A stretch of DNA of 40,251 nt, taken from contig NZ_JAFUHT010000084.1 in the NCBI RefSeq assembly GCF_017468685.1, positions 1-40,251 on the forward strand, in the 5' to 3' direction. Both the position numbers and the translations under genes were made by a program. The DNA comes from Methanobrevibacter sp. Lineage in GTDB: Archaea; Methanobacteriota; Methanobacteria; Methanobacteriales; Methanobacteriaceae. The notes below the pieces were generated by a model. The model made no database searches, was not told the DNA's origin, and was given only the letters and a program-made list of their open reading frames with translations. This document shows, piece by piece, positions 1-8,400 of the stretch (the first letter of the stretch is position 1; the number at the start of each line of letters is the position of its first letter).

Positions 1-2189
1 ATGATGAGCATGAGCATGAAAAAGTAGATGTTTGTACTGATGATGATTGTGGTTGTCATGATGAGCATGAGCATGAGGAAGCTGATTCCTGCAGTGATCC
101 TGACTGCGATTGCCATGACCATGACCATAATCATGAACATGAAAAGGAAGACACATGTTCCGACCCTGACTGCGGCTGTCATGACCATGACGATGATGAT
201 ATTGAAATAAACATCTGCGGTTGTCCGGACTGTGCAGATGATGATCATGACCACGACCATGAACATGAACACTCTCATGGCAGCGAAGAGCTATTGGCGG
301 AAGGCAAACCTTTAATTGCAAACAGGCCAATTCAAATAATCGTTGCAAGTGGAATCTGTTTTGCAGCAGGTCATATTATGGAATGGTTATCAGTCAACCC
401 AACAATCGTAACATTGGTATTTATGTTGGGTGCAATTATTGCAGGTTATGAAATAGCAATTCTTGCTTACAGGTCTTTGGTTAAAAGGCACACTGTTGGT
501 CCGGCAATGCTGATGTGTATTGCATGTGTTGCTTCATTCATTATTGGACATCCTGAAGAGGGTGCAGCAGTAACATTCCTGTATTATATTGCAGAGTTCC
601 TTGAAGACTATGCTGAACACCGTGCAAAACGTTCAATCAAATCATTGGTTGAAATCGCACCTGAAACCGCAAGGGTGAAAGTTGGTGATTCAGAAGAGCT
701 TAAACAAGTTGATGATGTAAAAATTGGAGATATTGTAATCGTAAAACCAGGGGACAAGGTTCCATTGGACGGTAATGTCATTTCAGGTTCATCTTCAATC
801 AACCAGGCTTCAATCACTGGTGAAAGCGTACCTGTACTTAAGGAAATTGGCGATGAAGTGTTCTCAGGTACAGTTAACGTTGACGGATACCTTGAAATTG
901 TCGTAACCAAAAGGGCAAAAGATTCAGTCATCTCAAAAATCGTCACTTTGGTTAAAAGATCACAACTCAACAGGTCCGAAACAGAGTCCCTTGTTGAAAA
1001 GGTTGCTAAATACTACACTCCTGTAATGATGGTTGCAGCAGCTTGTGTTGCATTCATTCCACCGTTACTGTTCGGTCAACCTTTGGTTGATTGGGTTTAT
1101 AAGGCACTTTCACTGCTTGTAATTTCATGTCCATGTGCATTTTTAATATCCACACCTGTAGGTATGGTGTCTGCAATTACTTCAGCTACCAAAAACGGTG
1201 TATTGATTAAGGGAAGTACATATGTTGAGGAAATGCGTGGCGTTAAAGCAGTCATCTTTGACAAGACCGGTACTTTAACTGAAGGGAAACTTGAATTGAG
1301 TGATGTTGAAGTATTGGATGAAAATTGCTCAAAAGATGAAATCGTTAAAATCGCAGCTTCTCTGGAACACAATTCCTCCCACCCAATTGCACAGGCAATC
1401 GTGAATCATGCAACAATGAATGATATTGAATTTGAAGAAATTGAAGACTTCAAAAACGTGCCTGGTAAAGGAATCGTTGGAACAATTGATGGTAGTGAGT
1501 ATTATGCAGCTAATGAATCCCTGATTGAAGGAAGCAGCTTCGACATTTCAAGAGATGAAATAAACCGGTATTCAAGTGAAGGAAAAACCATAGTATTCAT
1601 CGGTAATAGTGAAAAAGTATTGGGTATAATCACAGTATCTGATAAAATCAGATCAAACGCTTCAGAAGTAATCAATGACCTTAAAGATAAGGGAGTTCAA
1701 ACAGTAATGCTTACCGGGGACAATAAGCTTGCTGCCAAAAGCGTAGCGGATGAAATCGGAATCGACTATGTATATTCCAACCTCCTGCCTGAAGACAAAT
1801 TGAACATACTTGATACAATAAGAAACAAATTCGGGGATGTTGCAATGGTTGGTGACGGAATCAATGATGCACCGGCACTTGCACGTGCAAACATAGGTAT
1901 TGCAATGGGTGCAGCAGGTTCTGATGTGGCTATTGAAACAGCAGATGTTGCTCTGATGCAGGATGACATCTCAAAACTCCCATACTTGTTCTCATTGTCT
2001 CATAAGACTATGGGAATCATCAAGCAGAACATTACTGTTGCTATTGCAGTTAAACTGCTATGTGTAATACTTGCAATTTTAGGTATCATCACACTGATGA
2101 TGTCTGTAGGTTTCGGGGATTTAGGATTGACATTATTGGTAATTTTAAATTCATTCAGAATCGGAATGGTGAAAGACCCACTATTCTAA
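1..2189 (+). CDS. Heavy-metal-translocating P1B-type ATPase, 5'-truncated by window edge
   Basis: A membrane pump that exports or moves soft or divalent metal ions (Zn/Cd/Co/Cu class) using ATP. The frame is open from base 3 to the stop at 2187-2189, giving 728 visible residues; the true start lies outside the window. Visible residues 1-97 are a hydrophilic metal-binding tail with three C-x4-C-x-C-H-D units (bases 33-62, 90-119, 156-185), a CGCPDC motif and His-Asp/His-Glu runs. Family hallmarks follow: membrane segments, the ion-binding CPC (1128-1136), the phosphorylated Asp of DKTGT (from 1260), an HP motif (SSHPIAQA) and GDGINDAP (1851 on). The CPC motif and His-rich tail suit a Zn/Cd/Co exporter (ZntA/CadA-like), but copper cannot be excluded. 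Two small DUF6110-like genes follow, a neighbourhood I associate with such ATPases. Confidence 0.93.
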   Translation, partial: DEHEHEKVDVCTDDDCGCHDEHEHEEADSCSDPDCDCHDHDHNHEHEKEDTCSDPDCGCHDHDDDDIEINICGCPDCADDDHDHDHEHEHSHGSEELLAEGKPLIANRPIQIIVASGICFAAGHIMEWLSVNPTIVTLVFMLGAIIAGYEIAILAYRSLVKRHTVGPAMLMCIACVASFIIGHPEEGAAVTFLYYIAEFLEDYAEHRAKRSIKSLVEIAPETARVKVGDSEELKQVDDVKIGDIVIVKPGDKVPLDGNVISGSSSINQASITGESVPVLKEIGDEVFSGTVNVDGYLEIVVTKRAKDSVISKIVTLVKRSQLNRSETESLVEKVAKYYTPVMMVAAACVAFIPPLLFGQPLVDWVYKALSLLVISCPCAFLISTPVGMVSAITSATKNGVLIKGSTYVEEMRGVKAVIFDKTGTLTEGKLELSDVEVLDENCSKDEIVKIAASLEHNSSHPIAQAIVNHATMNDIEFEEIEDFKNVPGKGIVGTIDGSEYYAANESLIEGSSFDISRDEINRYSSEGKTIVFIGNSEKVLGIITVSDKIRSNASEVINDLKDKGVQTVMLTGDNKLAAKSVADEIGIDYVYSNLLPEDKLNILDTIRNKFGDVAMVGDGINDAPALARANIGIAMGAAGSDVAIETADVALMQDDISKLPYLFSLSHKTMGIIKQNITVAIAVKLLCVILAILGIITLMMSVGFGDLGLTLLVILNSFRIGMVKDPLF

Positions 2190-2218
2190 TTCTTATTTTT
2201 TTATTTATTTTTTTCGGA

Positions 2219-2292
2219 ATAACTAAATTTTTAAATAATTTAGACAAGCTTAAATTTGGTATAACTAAATAATTATTCTTAGATTAACCTAA
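2219..2292. promoter_or_regulatory. Candidate metal-responsive operator region with DtxR-like palindrome
   Basis: TTAGATTAACCTAA at 2279-2292 is a 14-bp palindrome with one mismatched pair. It resembles the TTAGGTTA half-sites bound by DtxR/IdeR-family metalloregulators. Upstream, ATAACTAAAT occurs twice as a direct repeat (2219-2228 and 2261-2270), and CTAAAT/ATTTAG forms an inverted repeat (2223-2243). The region precedes the TATA-like sequences of the small DUF6110-like gene. The similarity to DtxR boxes is seen; regulation is inferred. Confidence 0.4.
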
Positions 2293-2295
2293 AAA

Positions 2296-2323
2296 ACTAT
2301 ATAAAACCGATTAATTTATATAC
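2296..2323 (+). promoter_or_regulatory. TATA-box region of the DUF6110-like gene pair
   Basis: Two TATA-like stretches, CTATATAAAA near 2297 and TTTATATA near 2315, lie just downstream of the DtxR-like palindrome. Either would place transcription start about 100 bases before the first small gene at 2448. Which one is used cannot be told from sequence. Confidence 0.4.
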
Positions 2324-2447
2324 TAGTTTTAATTTAATTTTATAGTAGATGAGACTACTTATTGAGGATAAAAAAATTTAGGTGCAATAAATAATATATT
2401 ACACAATTGGGGAATGACTAAAAAATTAAAAAAAGGATGGTTTAAAT

Positions 2448-2675
2448 ATGGTATACAAAAAAATAATGGATCACGCAATCGAACACAGATACGCATTAGT
2501 TTTCGCAGGCGGAGTAGCAGCTGCAATCATAGGAAAAAAAGTACTCGAATCAAAAGCAGTAAAAGAAGCAACAACCAATTGCGTTGCAGAAGCATTAGCA
2601 GTTAAAGCAGATGCAGAAGAAAAACTCGCTGAAATCAAAGCGGATGCAGAAGAAAAAGTCGCAGATGAAGAATAA
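2448..2675 (+). CDS. Small DUF6110-like protein, copy 1
   Basis: A 75-residue protein of unknown function. It has a short charged N-terminus (MVYKKIMDHAIEHRYALVF), one hydrophobic glycine/alanine-rich segment at about residues 17-30 (FAGGVAAAIIGKKVL), a single Cys near residue 45, and a Lys/Glu/Ala-rich amphipathic tail. This layout matches what I recall of the DUF6110 family, often found beside heavy-metal P-type ATPases. The start was chosen for the purine-rich AGGATGG sequence about ten bases upstream. The next gene is a paralog starting 17 bases after this stop, so the two are probably cotranscribed. A role in metal handling is inferred from context only; the family name is from memory. 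Confidence 0.7.
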   Translation: MVYKKIMDHAIEHRYALVFAGGVAAAIIGKKVLESKAVKEATTNCVAEALAVKADAEEKLAEIKADAEEKVADEE

Positions 2676-2691
2676 TCAATCGGGTGATTTG

Positions 2692-2958
2692 ATGGTACAC
2701 AGAAAAATAGCTCCATTTGTGGAGCAACACAAACACGCTCTTCTCTTTGCCGGAGGAATTGCAACAGCAGTTATTGGAGCAAAAATCCTAACTTCACAAA
2801 CTACAAAAGACTTGGCTACAAAAGGAATGGCTGGCGTTATCTCAGCTAAAAAAGATGCAGAAGAAACATTTCAGGACATGAAAGAAAACGCTGAAGACAT
2901 TGTTTATGATGCATCTGCTCAAAATGGCCAGGAAATCTATGTTGAGAAAAAAGAATAG
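2692..2958 (+). CDS. Small DUF6110-like protein, copy 2
   Basis: An 88-residue paralog of the preceding gene with the same plan: a His-containing N-terminus (HRKIAPFVEQHKHALLFAGG), a glycine/alanine hydrophobic segment (FAGGIATAVIGAKIL), then an amphipathic acidic/basic tail. It lacks the Cys found in copy 1 after the hydrophobic segment and has a longer C-terminus. The ATG at 2692 is preceded by GGTGAT (2683-2688). The same frame is open further upstream, but that part overlaps copy 1 and is not a plausible extension. Function is unknown; metal handling beside the P-type ATPase is inferred. Confidence 0.7.
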   Translation: MVHRKIAPFVEQHKHALLFAGGIATAVIGAKILTSQTTKDLATKGMAGVISAKKDAEETFQDMKENAEDIVYDASAQNGQEIYVEKKE

Positions 2959-3219
2959 TTAAATCTATTCTTTAATCACTTATTTTTAATTTAAACTTAT
3001 TTTTTAACTAAATATTCTTTATACATTCTATTTTTCTCATTTGCATGAAAAGTTGTCTACTTTGTAAAATTATTAACTTGTTAAATTTCATTATTGGAAA
3101 ATTTGATAATTTTGAACAATTCTTGATGATTTTAAAGCCAATTTTTAGGAGTTGGATGAGGAGTCTAGAAAAATAATTAGTAATTAAATTTATATTTGAA
3201 TAAATTTTAATTATTAGTT
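2959..3219. promoter_or_regulatory. Intergenic region with promoter of the MATE gene, probably leaderless
   Basis: No gene is visible here. A TATA-like ATTTATAT lies at about 3188-3195, some 25-30 bases before the ATG at 3220. Transcription would therefore start at or next to the ATG, giving a leaderless message; this fits the lack of a ribosome binding site. An imperfect inverted repeat (TAATTAAATTTA / TAAATTTTAATTA) surrounds the TATA box and could be an operator. Confidence 0.45.
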
Positions 3220-4578
3220 ATGAACAGTAATGATAATTCAAATAATGTGGAGGTAATGCTTGGAAATCCAAAGCAGGCATTAATAAAGATGTCTATACCT
3301 TTGATTGTATCATTACTAATCACCAGTTTTTATAACTTAATTGATGCCGCTTGGGTGTCCGGTCTTGGAGCAGATGCCCTTGCAGGAGTCGGATTTTTCA
3401 CACCAATATTCATGATTCTTGTTGGCTTTGGAAACGGTTTAGGGTCTGGTGCGGCATTTGCAATATCAAAATATTTGGGTGAAGAAAATAAACAAAAAGC
3501 AGATAATGCTTCAATTCATTCAATTTTAATCGATATTGTCATTTCAATAGTTATAACAGCTCTATTGCTGATTTTCCTAAATCCAATACTTGAGGTTATG
3601 GGTGCCGGTCAGACCATCGGTTATGCGACAGATTATGGTTTAATCATTATTTCAGGTTCAATACTGGTTATTCTTTCAAATGCATTGTATGGGATTTTCA
3701 GAGGTGAGGGGGACACTACAAGGCCGATGTATGCCATGATTGCATCAGCAATACTTAACATGATTTTAGATCCTATTTTTATCTATACTTTAAATTTGGG
3801 AGTTGAGGGTGCTGCTGTTGCAACACTAATTTCTGCTCTATTTGTAATTTTGATTTTAATCTATTGGTTTTACGTTAAAAGGGACACTTATCTGAAACCT
3901 AATTTAAGCAATTTCAATTTTAAAAGAGGTATTTCAATTGATATTGTAAAAGTGGGTTTGCCTGCAAGTATCCAGCTTTTAAACAACGCATTTTTTGCAG
4001 CAGTATTTTCAGCCCTTCTTGCCTTTGTCGGCTCAACAGATTCCGTGGCGGTCTACTCAACCGGATGGAGGATTGTAATAATTGGAACAACACCGATTTT
4101 GGCTATTGGAACAGCACTTATAAGTGTTATTGCAGCAAACTATGGTGCCCGCAATTTTAAAAACATTCAGATTGCCCACAGGTACGCAATGAAAGTATCT
4201 CTGGTTTTAGGCATAATCGTTATGATTTTAACCAACGTCTTTGCAGGACAAATTGCATCCATCTTTGCTTCATCAGGAAGCAGTGTCAGGATTGCAGGTG
4301 AGCTTACGGCATTCCTTGCATGGATTGTAATCTATTATCCGACCATGGCTGCAGGAGTGCCATCAACTTATGTTTTCCAGGGCATTGGTAAAGGGATAAC
4401 TGCAATGTTTCAGACAATAATAAGAGAAACAGGTTTTACAATATTTTTTGCTTATCTTTTGGCTGTTGTTTTGGGTTATGGTGTGTGGGGAGCCTGGATG
4501 GGCATTGTACTGGGTGAAGTTGTTTCTAATAATCTTACCATGCTTTGGGCTGATTGGGAGATTAAGAAATTATTTTAA
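3220..4578 (+). CDS. MATE-family multidrug/metabolite exporter
   Basis: A 452-residue polytopic membrane protein of the MATE family (NorM/DinF type), which exports cationic or amphiphilic small molecules using a Na+ or H+ gradient. The sequence shows about twelve hydrophobic segments and two homologous halves. It has family-typical stretches such as the N-terminal LGNPKQALIKMSIP, GDTTRPMYAMI at the end of the first half, and GLPASIQ at the start of the second. ATG 3220 was chosen over Met13, because the GGAGGT before Met13 is only one base away and the promoter fits a leaderless start. It lies between the metal-efflux genes and the nickel/opine-type importer. A role in exporting the metallophore is possible but unproven. 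Confidence 0.85.
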   Translation: MNSNDNSNNVEVMLGNPKQALIKMSIPLIVSLLITSFYNLIDAAWVSGLGADALAGVGFFTPIFMILVGFGNGLGSGAAFAISKYLGEENKQKADNASIHSILIDIVISIVITALLLIFLNPILEVMGAGQTIGYATDYGLIIISGSILVILSNALYGIFRGEGDTTRPMYAMIASAILNMILDPIFIYTLNLGVEGAAVATLISALFVILILIYWFYVKRDTYLKPNLSNFNFKRGISIDIVKVGLPASIQLLNNAFFAAVFSALLAFVGSTDSVAVYSTGWRIVIIGTTPILAIGTALISVIAANYGARNFKNIQIAHRYAMKVSLVLGIIVMILTNVFAGQIASIFASSGSSVRIAGELTAFLAWIVIYYPTMAAGVPSTYVFQGIGKGITAMFQTIIRETGFTIFFAYLLAVVLGYGVWGAWMGIVLGEVVSNNLTMLWADWEIKKLF

Positions 4579-4893
4579 ATAATCTATATTTCATATAATC
4601 TTTTTCATGATTTAATGAATTCATTTATTTTAATTGTATCATCGTAACTTTTTAGCATACATTAATCAATTAACTTATTTTTTAACAGTTGTATTTTCAA
4701 TTTAATGCATGTTTTTGTTTCATCATTTTTTGTATTTGAAAATTTTCAATAGTAATTATTAAATACTTTAAGATTAATATTATTTATTGTAATATCATTT
4801 AATAAATAAGTATTACTAATTACATAATTTTAAACAAAAAAGTAATACAATCATGGATATTACTTTAATTTAATATTTAATGAGGAATATAAA
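4579..4893. promoter_or_regulatory. Regulatory region of the metal/peptide ABC importer
   Basis: About 315 bases without a gene. It contains a TATA-like AATAAATA just upstream of the 39-bp operator (4810-4848), an extra half-site ATATTACT (4857-4864), and a ribosome binding site TGAGGA (4881-4886) before the ATG at 4894. The operator lies where polymerase would start transcription, as expected for a repressor site. Confidence 0.6.
4810..4848. promoter_or_regulatory. 39-bp operator, copy 1 (GTATTACT-N23-AGTAATAC)
   Basis: A perfect 8-bp inverted repeat with a 23-base spacer. The identical half-sites and spacing recur twice at 10923-10961 and 10983-11021. The arrangement recalls the long-spaced palindromes of the nickel regulator NikR, but the spacer is longer than the 16 bases in the E. 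coli site. The regulator is therefore not certain. Confidence 0.7.
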
Positions 4894-6498
4894 ATGGACA
4901 CAAAATATATTATAGCAGCAGTTGTAGCAGTTATTGCAGTGATCGGTATAGCTGCCTTCGCATTAGGTGGGGGAAGCACTGAACATGCAGCTAACGAATT
5001 AGTTACATGTGTTGCTGCTCACGGTGAAGAACCAGAATTTGGTTTCGACCCAATGCACGGTTGGGGATACCATGATTCCGGAACAGAACCTCTTATACAA
5101 AGTACAATTCTTAAAAGAGATAAAGACAATAATTTCGTAAATGACTTGGCGACCGATTACAGCATATCAGACGATTTCAAAGAATACACAGTAACAATCC
5201 GTGACGATGTAAACTTCACAGACGGTTCAAAATTAACAGCAGATGATGTAGCATTCTCATACAACAAAGCTAAAGAACTAGGTGAAGGAGCAGATTTAAG
5301 CTCATTGGATGAAGCCAAAGCGGATGGAGATAAAGTTGTATTCAAACTCAACAAAGCGGATTCAACATTCATAAACAAATTGACTGATGTGGGAATCGTT
5401 CCTGAAGAAGGATATGACGAAAACTCTTACGGTCAAAACCCAATCGGTTCAGGACCTTATAAACTAGCTCAATGGGATAAAGGTCAACAATACATCCTTG
5501 AGAAAAACCCTGACTATTATGGAGAAGAACCATACTTTGAAAAAATAACCAACTTATTCCTTGATCCGGATGCAGCATTTGCAGCAGTTAAAAACGGTGA
5601 TGTTGACATTGCTGAAGTGCAAGTGTCATATGCAGATGAAAAAGTTGACGGTTACCATATGGAATACTTCGACTCCATTGATGTACGTGGTATATCCTTG
5701 CCAACACAAATGGACACCGGTAAATTAAGTGAAGACAACATCACTATCGGTAACAATGTAACCGGAGACCCTGCAATAAGAGAAGCATTAAACATTGGAA
5801 TCAACAGAGAAACATTGCTCGAAGGAGCATTAAACGGTTATGGTGATGTAAACTACAATGGTGTAGCTGATCAATTAGCATGGTCCTTTGAATCAACCTA
5901 TAAAGACGGCGATGTTGACCAAGCAAAAGAAGTTCTCAAAGCAGCAGGATGGGAAGACACTGATGGTGACGGAATCGTGGAAAAAGACGGTCAACCTGCA
6001 GCATTCGATATATACTACAACTCACAGGCATCTGAAAGACAAGCAATTGCAGTGGCTGTAGCTGAACAAGCTAAAGACATCGGTATTGATATTAATCCTG
6101 TTGGAGGAAGCTGGGATGACATCGACCCTAACAAATACAGTCAAGGTGTAGTATGGGGATTCGGTTCAGCAGATCCAATGGAAATCCAACACCAATATGA
6201 CTCAGAAGTAGCAGCAGTAGGTTATGACAACCCTGAAGCACTTAACGACACTGCTGTAGATTCATTGATTGATGCGGCAATGGCTCAAGACCTTAATGCT
6301 TCATACTCCACTTGGTCACAAGCTGCTCAACAAGCAAATTCCAACTATCCATTCCTATGGGTTGGAACAATGGACTACACCTACTTCGTAAGTGACGACT
6401 TGGACATTTCCAACAGCACTCACCTCATCTATCCACACGGTGGAGATATCTGGGGTAACATCTACGATTGGAAACGTGTAAACGAAACTGAAGCATAA
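4894..6498 (+). CDS. ABC transporter substrate-binding protein, nickel/peptide/opine family (SBP family 5)
   Basis: The 534-residue extracytoplasmic receptor of the importer encoded downstream. Residues 4-27 form a hydrophobic N-terminal segment that probably anchors it in the membrane; there is no lipobox Cys. The mature part is a family-5 solute-binding protein: FGFDPMHGWGYHDSG near the start, the IRDDVNFTDGSKLTADDVAFS stretch typical of NikA/DppA/OppA proteins, NPIGSGPYKL, and AIREALNIGINRETLL. His residues cluster early (HGEEPEF, MHGWGYH) and could help bind a metal complex. Its promoter carries the same operator as the nicotianamine synthase region, which suggests the ligand is a metal-chelate rather than a peptide. 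Nickel or nickel-metallophore is the best guess; peptide cannot be excluded from sequence. Confidence 0.88.
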   Translation: MDTKYIIAAVVAVIAVIGIAAFALGGGSTEHAANELVTCVAAHGEEPEFGFDPMHGWGYHDSGTEPLIQSTILKRDKDNNFVNDLATDYSISDDFKEYTVTIRDDVNFTDGSKLTADDVAFSYNKAKELGEGADLSSLDEAKADGDKVVFKLNKADSTFINKLTDVGIVPEEGYDENSYGQNPIGSGPYKLAQWDKGQQYILEKNPDYYGEEPYFEKITNLFLDPDAAFAAVKNGDVDIAEVQVSYADEKVDGYHMEYFDSIDVRGISLPTQMDTGKLSEDNITIGNNVTGDPAIREALNIGINRETLLEGALNGYGDVNYNGVADQLAWSFESTYKDGDVDQAKEVLKAAGWEDTDGDGIVEKDGQPAAFDIYYNSQASERQAIAVAVAEQAKDIGIDINPVGGSWDDIDPNKYSQGVVWGFGSADPMEIQHQYDSEVAAVGYDNPEALNDTAVDSLIDAAMAQDLNASYSTWSQAAQQANSNYPFLWVGTMDYTYFVSDDLDISNSTHLIYPHGGDIWGNIYDWKRVNETEA

Positions 6499-6521
6499 AT
6501 GATTTGTTTTCACAAATCATT
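6498..6521 (+). terminator. Intrinsic terminator/attenuator between binding protein and permease
   Basis: A perfect hairpin with stem ATGATTTGT / ACAAATCAT (6499-6507 and 6512-6520) and a 4-base loop, followed by a long T-rich tract, directly after the stop codon. It probably ends most transcripts after the binding-protein gene, leaving read-through for the permeases. Confidence 0.8.
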
Positions 6522-6551
6522 CTTTTTTCTTTTTTTTAATAATTATTAGAG

Positions 6552-7547
6552 TTGATTAAAATTAATACAAAAAAATTAGTGAAATTTTTAGGATTTAAAG
6601 CCGTAAGATTACTAATTTTATTAATTGTCATTGCAGCAATAAGTTTTATAATCGTACAACTCTCTCCAATAGATCCTGTAAAAGCATATCTTGGCCAAAG
6701 AATAGTCAGCCAGGAACAGCTTGCAATTGTCGGGGAGTATTGGGGAACAAATTTAACATTAACCGAAAGAGTATTGGGCTGGCTTCAGACATTGGCATCC
6801 GGAAGCATGGGATTTTCATTGATTTACAGGGTGCCTGTTACTGAAGTGATTGCACAAAAGTTCACCGCATCATTTACTCTTATGATAGTGTCTTGGGTAA
6901 TATCTGGAATTGTTGGTTTTGGATTAGGAGTAATTGCCGGTGCTAAAGAAGGAACATGGATTGATAAGGCAATTAAAACTTATTGTTACATTTTACAGTC
7001 TTCACCTACATTCTGGATAGGTTTAGTAATCTTAATGGTATTTTCAGTGTATTTGGGATGGTTCCCAATAGGGCTTTCAGTTCCGATTGGACAGCTTTCG
7101 GATACTGTAACATTCTGGCAATGGCTGTATAGGCTGATTCTTCCTGCATTCACATTAAGTATTGTTGGAATAGCGTCCCTTACAATGTATACAAGAGATA
7201 AGCTTATAAGCGTTAAGAAAAGTGATTATTTCCTTTTCTCAAAAGCAAGAGGTGAAAGCTTTTGGGGAATGATTAAAAACCATGGAATAAGAAATATTCT
7301 GCTTCCCGCAATATCAATACAGTTCTTGTCATTCAACGAACTTTTCGGTGGAACAATACTTGTAGAACAGGTATTCGCATATCCTGGAATAGGTCAGGCA
7401 ACAGTGGCTGCAGGACTCAGGTCTGATGTTCCATTATTATTGGGTATTGTTATTGTAAGTACAATATTCGTTTTTGCAGGAAATTTCATTGCAGATATCA
7501 TTTATAAATATGTTGATCCGAGAATAAGGAGTGAGGACGATGAGTGA
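6552..7547 (+). CDS. ABC transporter permease, NikB/DppB type
   Basis: A 331-residue inner membrane subunit of the importer. It starts with a hydrophobic segment (residues 17-37) and the LSPIDPVKAYLG stretch typical of the DppB/NikB N-terminal domain. About five further membrane segments follow. SPTFWIGL and the EAA-type coupling loop (FSKARGESFWGMIKNHG, ILLPA) are present; this loop contacts the ATPases. The chosen start is TTG at 6552 because no ATG lies near the N-terminus; no clear ribosome binding site is seen, so the start is uncertain. It overlaps the next permease gene by 8 bases, so the two are translationally coupled. Confidence 0.88.
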   Translation: MIKINTKKLVKFLGFKAVRLLILLIVIAAISFIIVQLSPIDPVKAYLGQRIVSQEQLAIVGEYWGTNLTLTERVLGWLQTLASGSMGFSLIYRVPVTEVIAQKFTASFTLMIVSWVISGIVGFGLGVIAGAKEGTWIDKAIKTYCYILQSSPTFWIGLVILMVFSVYLGWFPIGLSVPIGQLSDTVTFWQWLYRLILPAFTLSIVGIASLTMYTRDKLISVKKSDYFLFSKARGESFWGMIKNHGIRNILLPAISIQFLSFNELFGGTILVEQVFAYPGIGQATVAAGLRSDVPLLLGIVIVSTIFVFAGNFIADIIYKYVDPRIRSEDDE

Positions 7548-8391
7548 AATGCCATGGTACAACAGGGGATTGTTTGCATCCCTTAATTTAAGGCAGAAAA
7601 CAATATTGACTATAGCACTCACTGCACTTGTTTTAGCGATAATTTTCATTAGCGGAACATTAATCGATGCTAATTTGCCGACAGATTTTACTATAAAAAT
7701 GCAGGCACCTTCATTCGCACACCCATTCGGTACCGATTGGATGGGAAGGGACATGTTCATAAGAACCCTGAAAGGTTTAAGTCTAAGTATTGTCATTGGT
7801 CTTGGGGCTTCAATACTTTCAAGTATAATTGCAACATTATTGGCGTTTCTTGCAAGTGTCAACAAATACACTGACACATTCGTTTCATGGCTGATTGACC
7901 TGTTTGCTTCAATACCTCATATCCTGCTGATTATGATGATTTCAATCGGTTTCGGTAAAGGGGCATTCGGTGTAACAATGGCAGTTGCATTCTCACACTG
8001 GGTAAACCTTACAAGAGTTTTAAGAGCAGAGGTGCTGCAGATTAAAACATCAGAATTTGTGGAATTATCTTCAAAATTTGGAAGAAGCAAATTATGGATT
8101 GCAAAGGAACATATCCTGCCTTTGATATTGTCCCAGATATTTGTAGGAACATTGCTTGTATTCCCTCATGCAATCATGCACGAGTCAAGTGTAACATTCC
8201 TCGGCTTCGGTTTGTCACCGCATGAACCTGCAATCGGTATCATATTGTCAGAATCAATGTCATATCTTGCAATGGGTGCCTGGTGGCTTGCATTCTTCCC
8301 AGGTGTTTCACTGCTGATTGTGGTATTACTGTTTGATATAATGGGAGATAATCTGAAACGATTGTTTGACCCTTCAGAGGCAAATAACTAG
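7540..8391 (+). CDS. ABC transporter permease, NikC/DppC type
   Basis: A 283-residue second permease. The N-terminal membrane segment is followed by the PSFAHPFGTDWMGRDMFIR motif that marks DppC/NikC proteins. About five more membrane segments follow, with an EAA loop (FVELSSKFGRSKLWIAKEH, LPLILS). ATG 7540 was preferred to the upstream GTG at 7531 because GGAG (7528-7531) sits eight bases before it. The start overlaps the end of the first permease gene. Confidence 0.88.
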   Translation: MSEMPWYNRGLFASLNLRQKTILTIALTALVLAIIFISGTLIDANLPTDFTIKMQAPSFAHPFGTDWMGRDMFIRTLKGLSLSIVIGLGASILSSIIATLLAFLASVNKYTDTFVSWLIDLFASIPHILLIMMISIGFGKGAFGVTMAVAFSHWVNLTRVLRAEVLQIKTSEFVELSSKFGRSKLWIAKEHILPLILSQIFVGTLLVFPHAIMHESSVTFLGFGLSPHEPAIGIILSESMSYLAMGAWWLAFFPGVSLLIVVLLFDIMGDNLKRLFDPSEANN

Positions 8392-8400
8392 GGTGGTATT

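Noticed and set aside
28-210. A reading frame coding a Met/Thr-rich 60-residue peptide
   Set aside because: It is the out-of-frame reading of the His/Asp-rich tail of the P-type ATPase, whose own frame is open and makes chemical sense.
3249-3258. Alternative start of the MATE gene at Met13 behind GGAGGT
   Set aside because: The spacing is only one base, and the TATA box fits a leaderless start at 3220.
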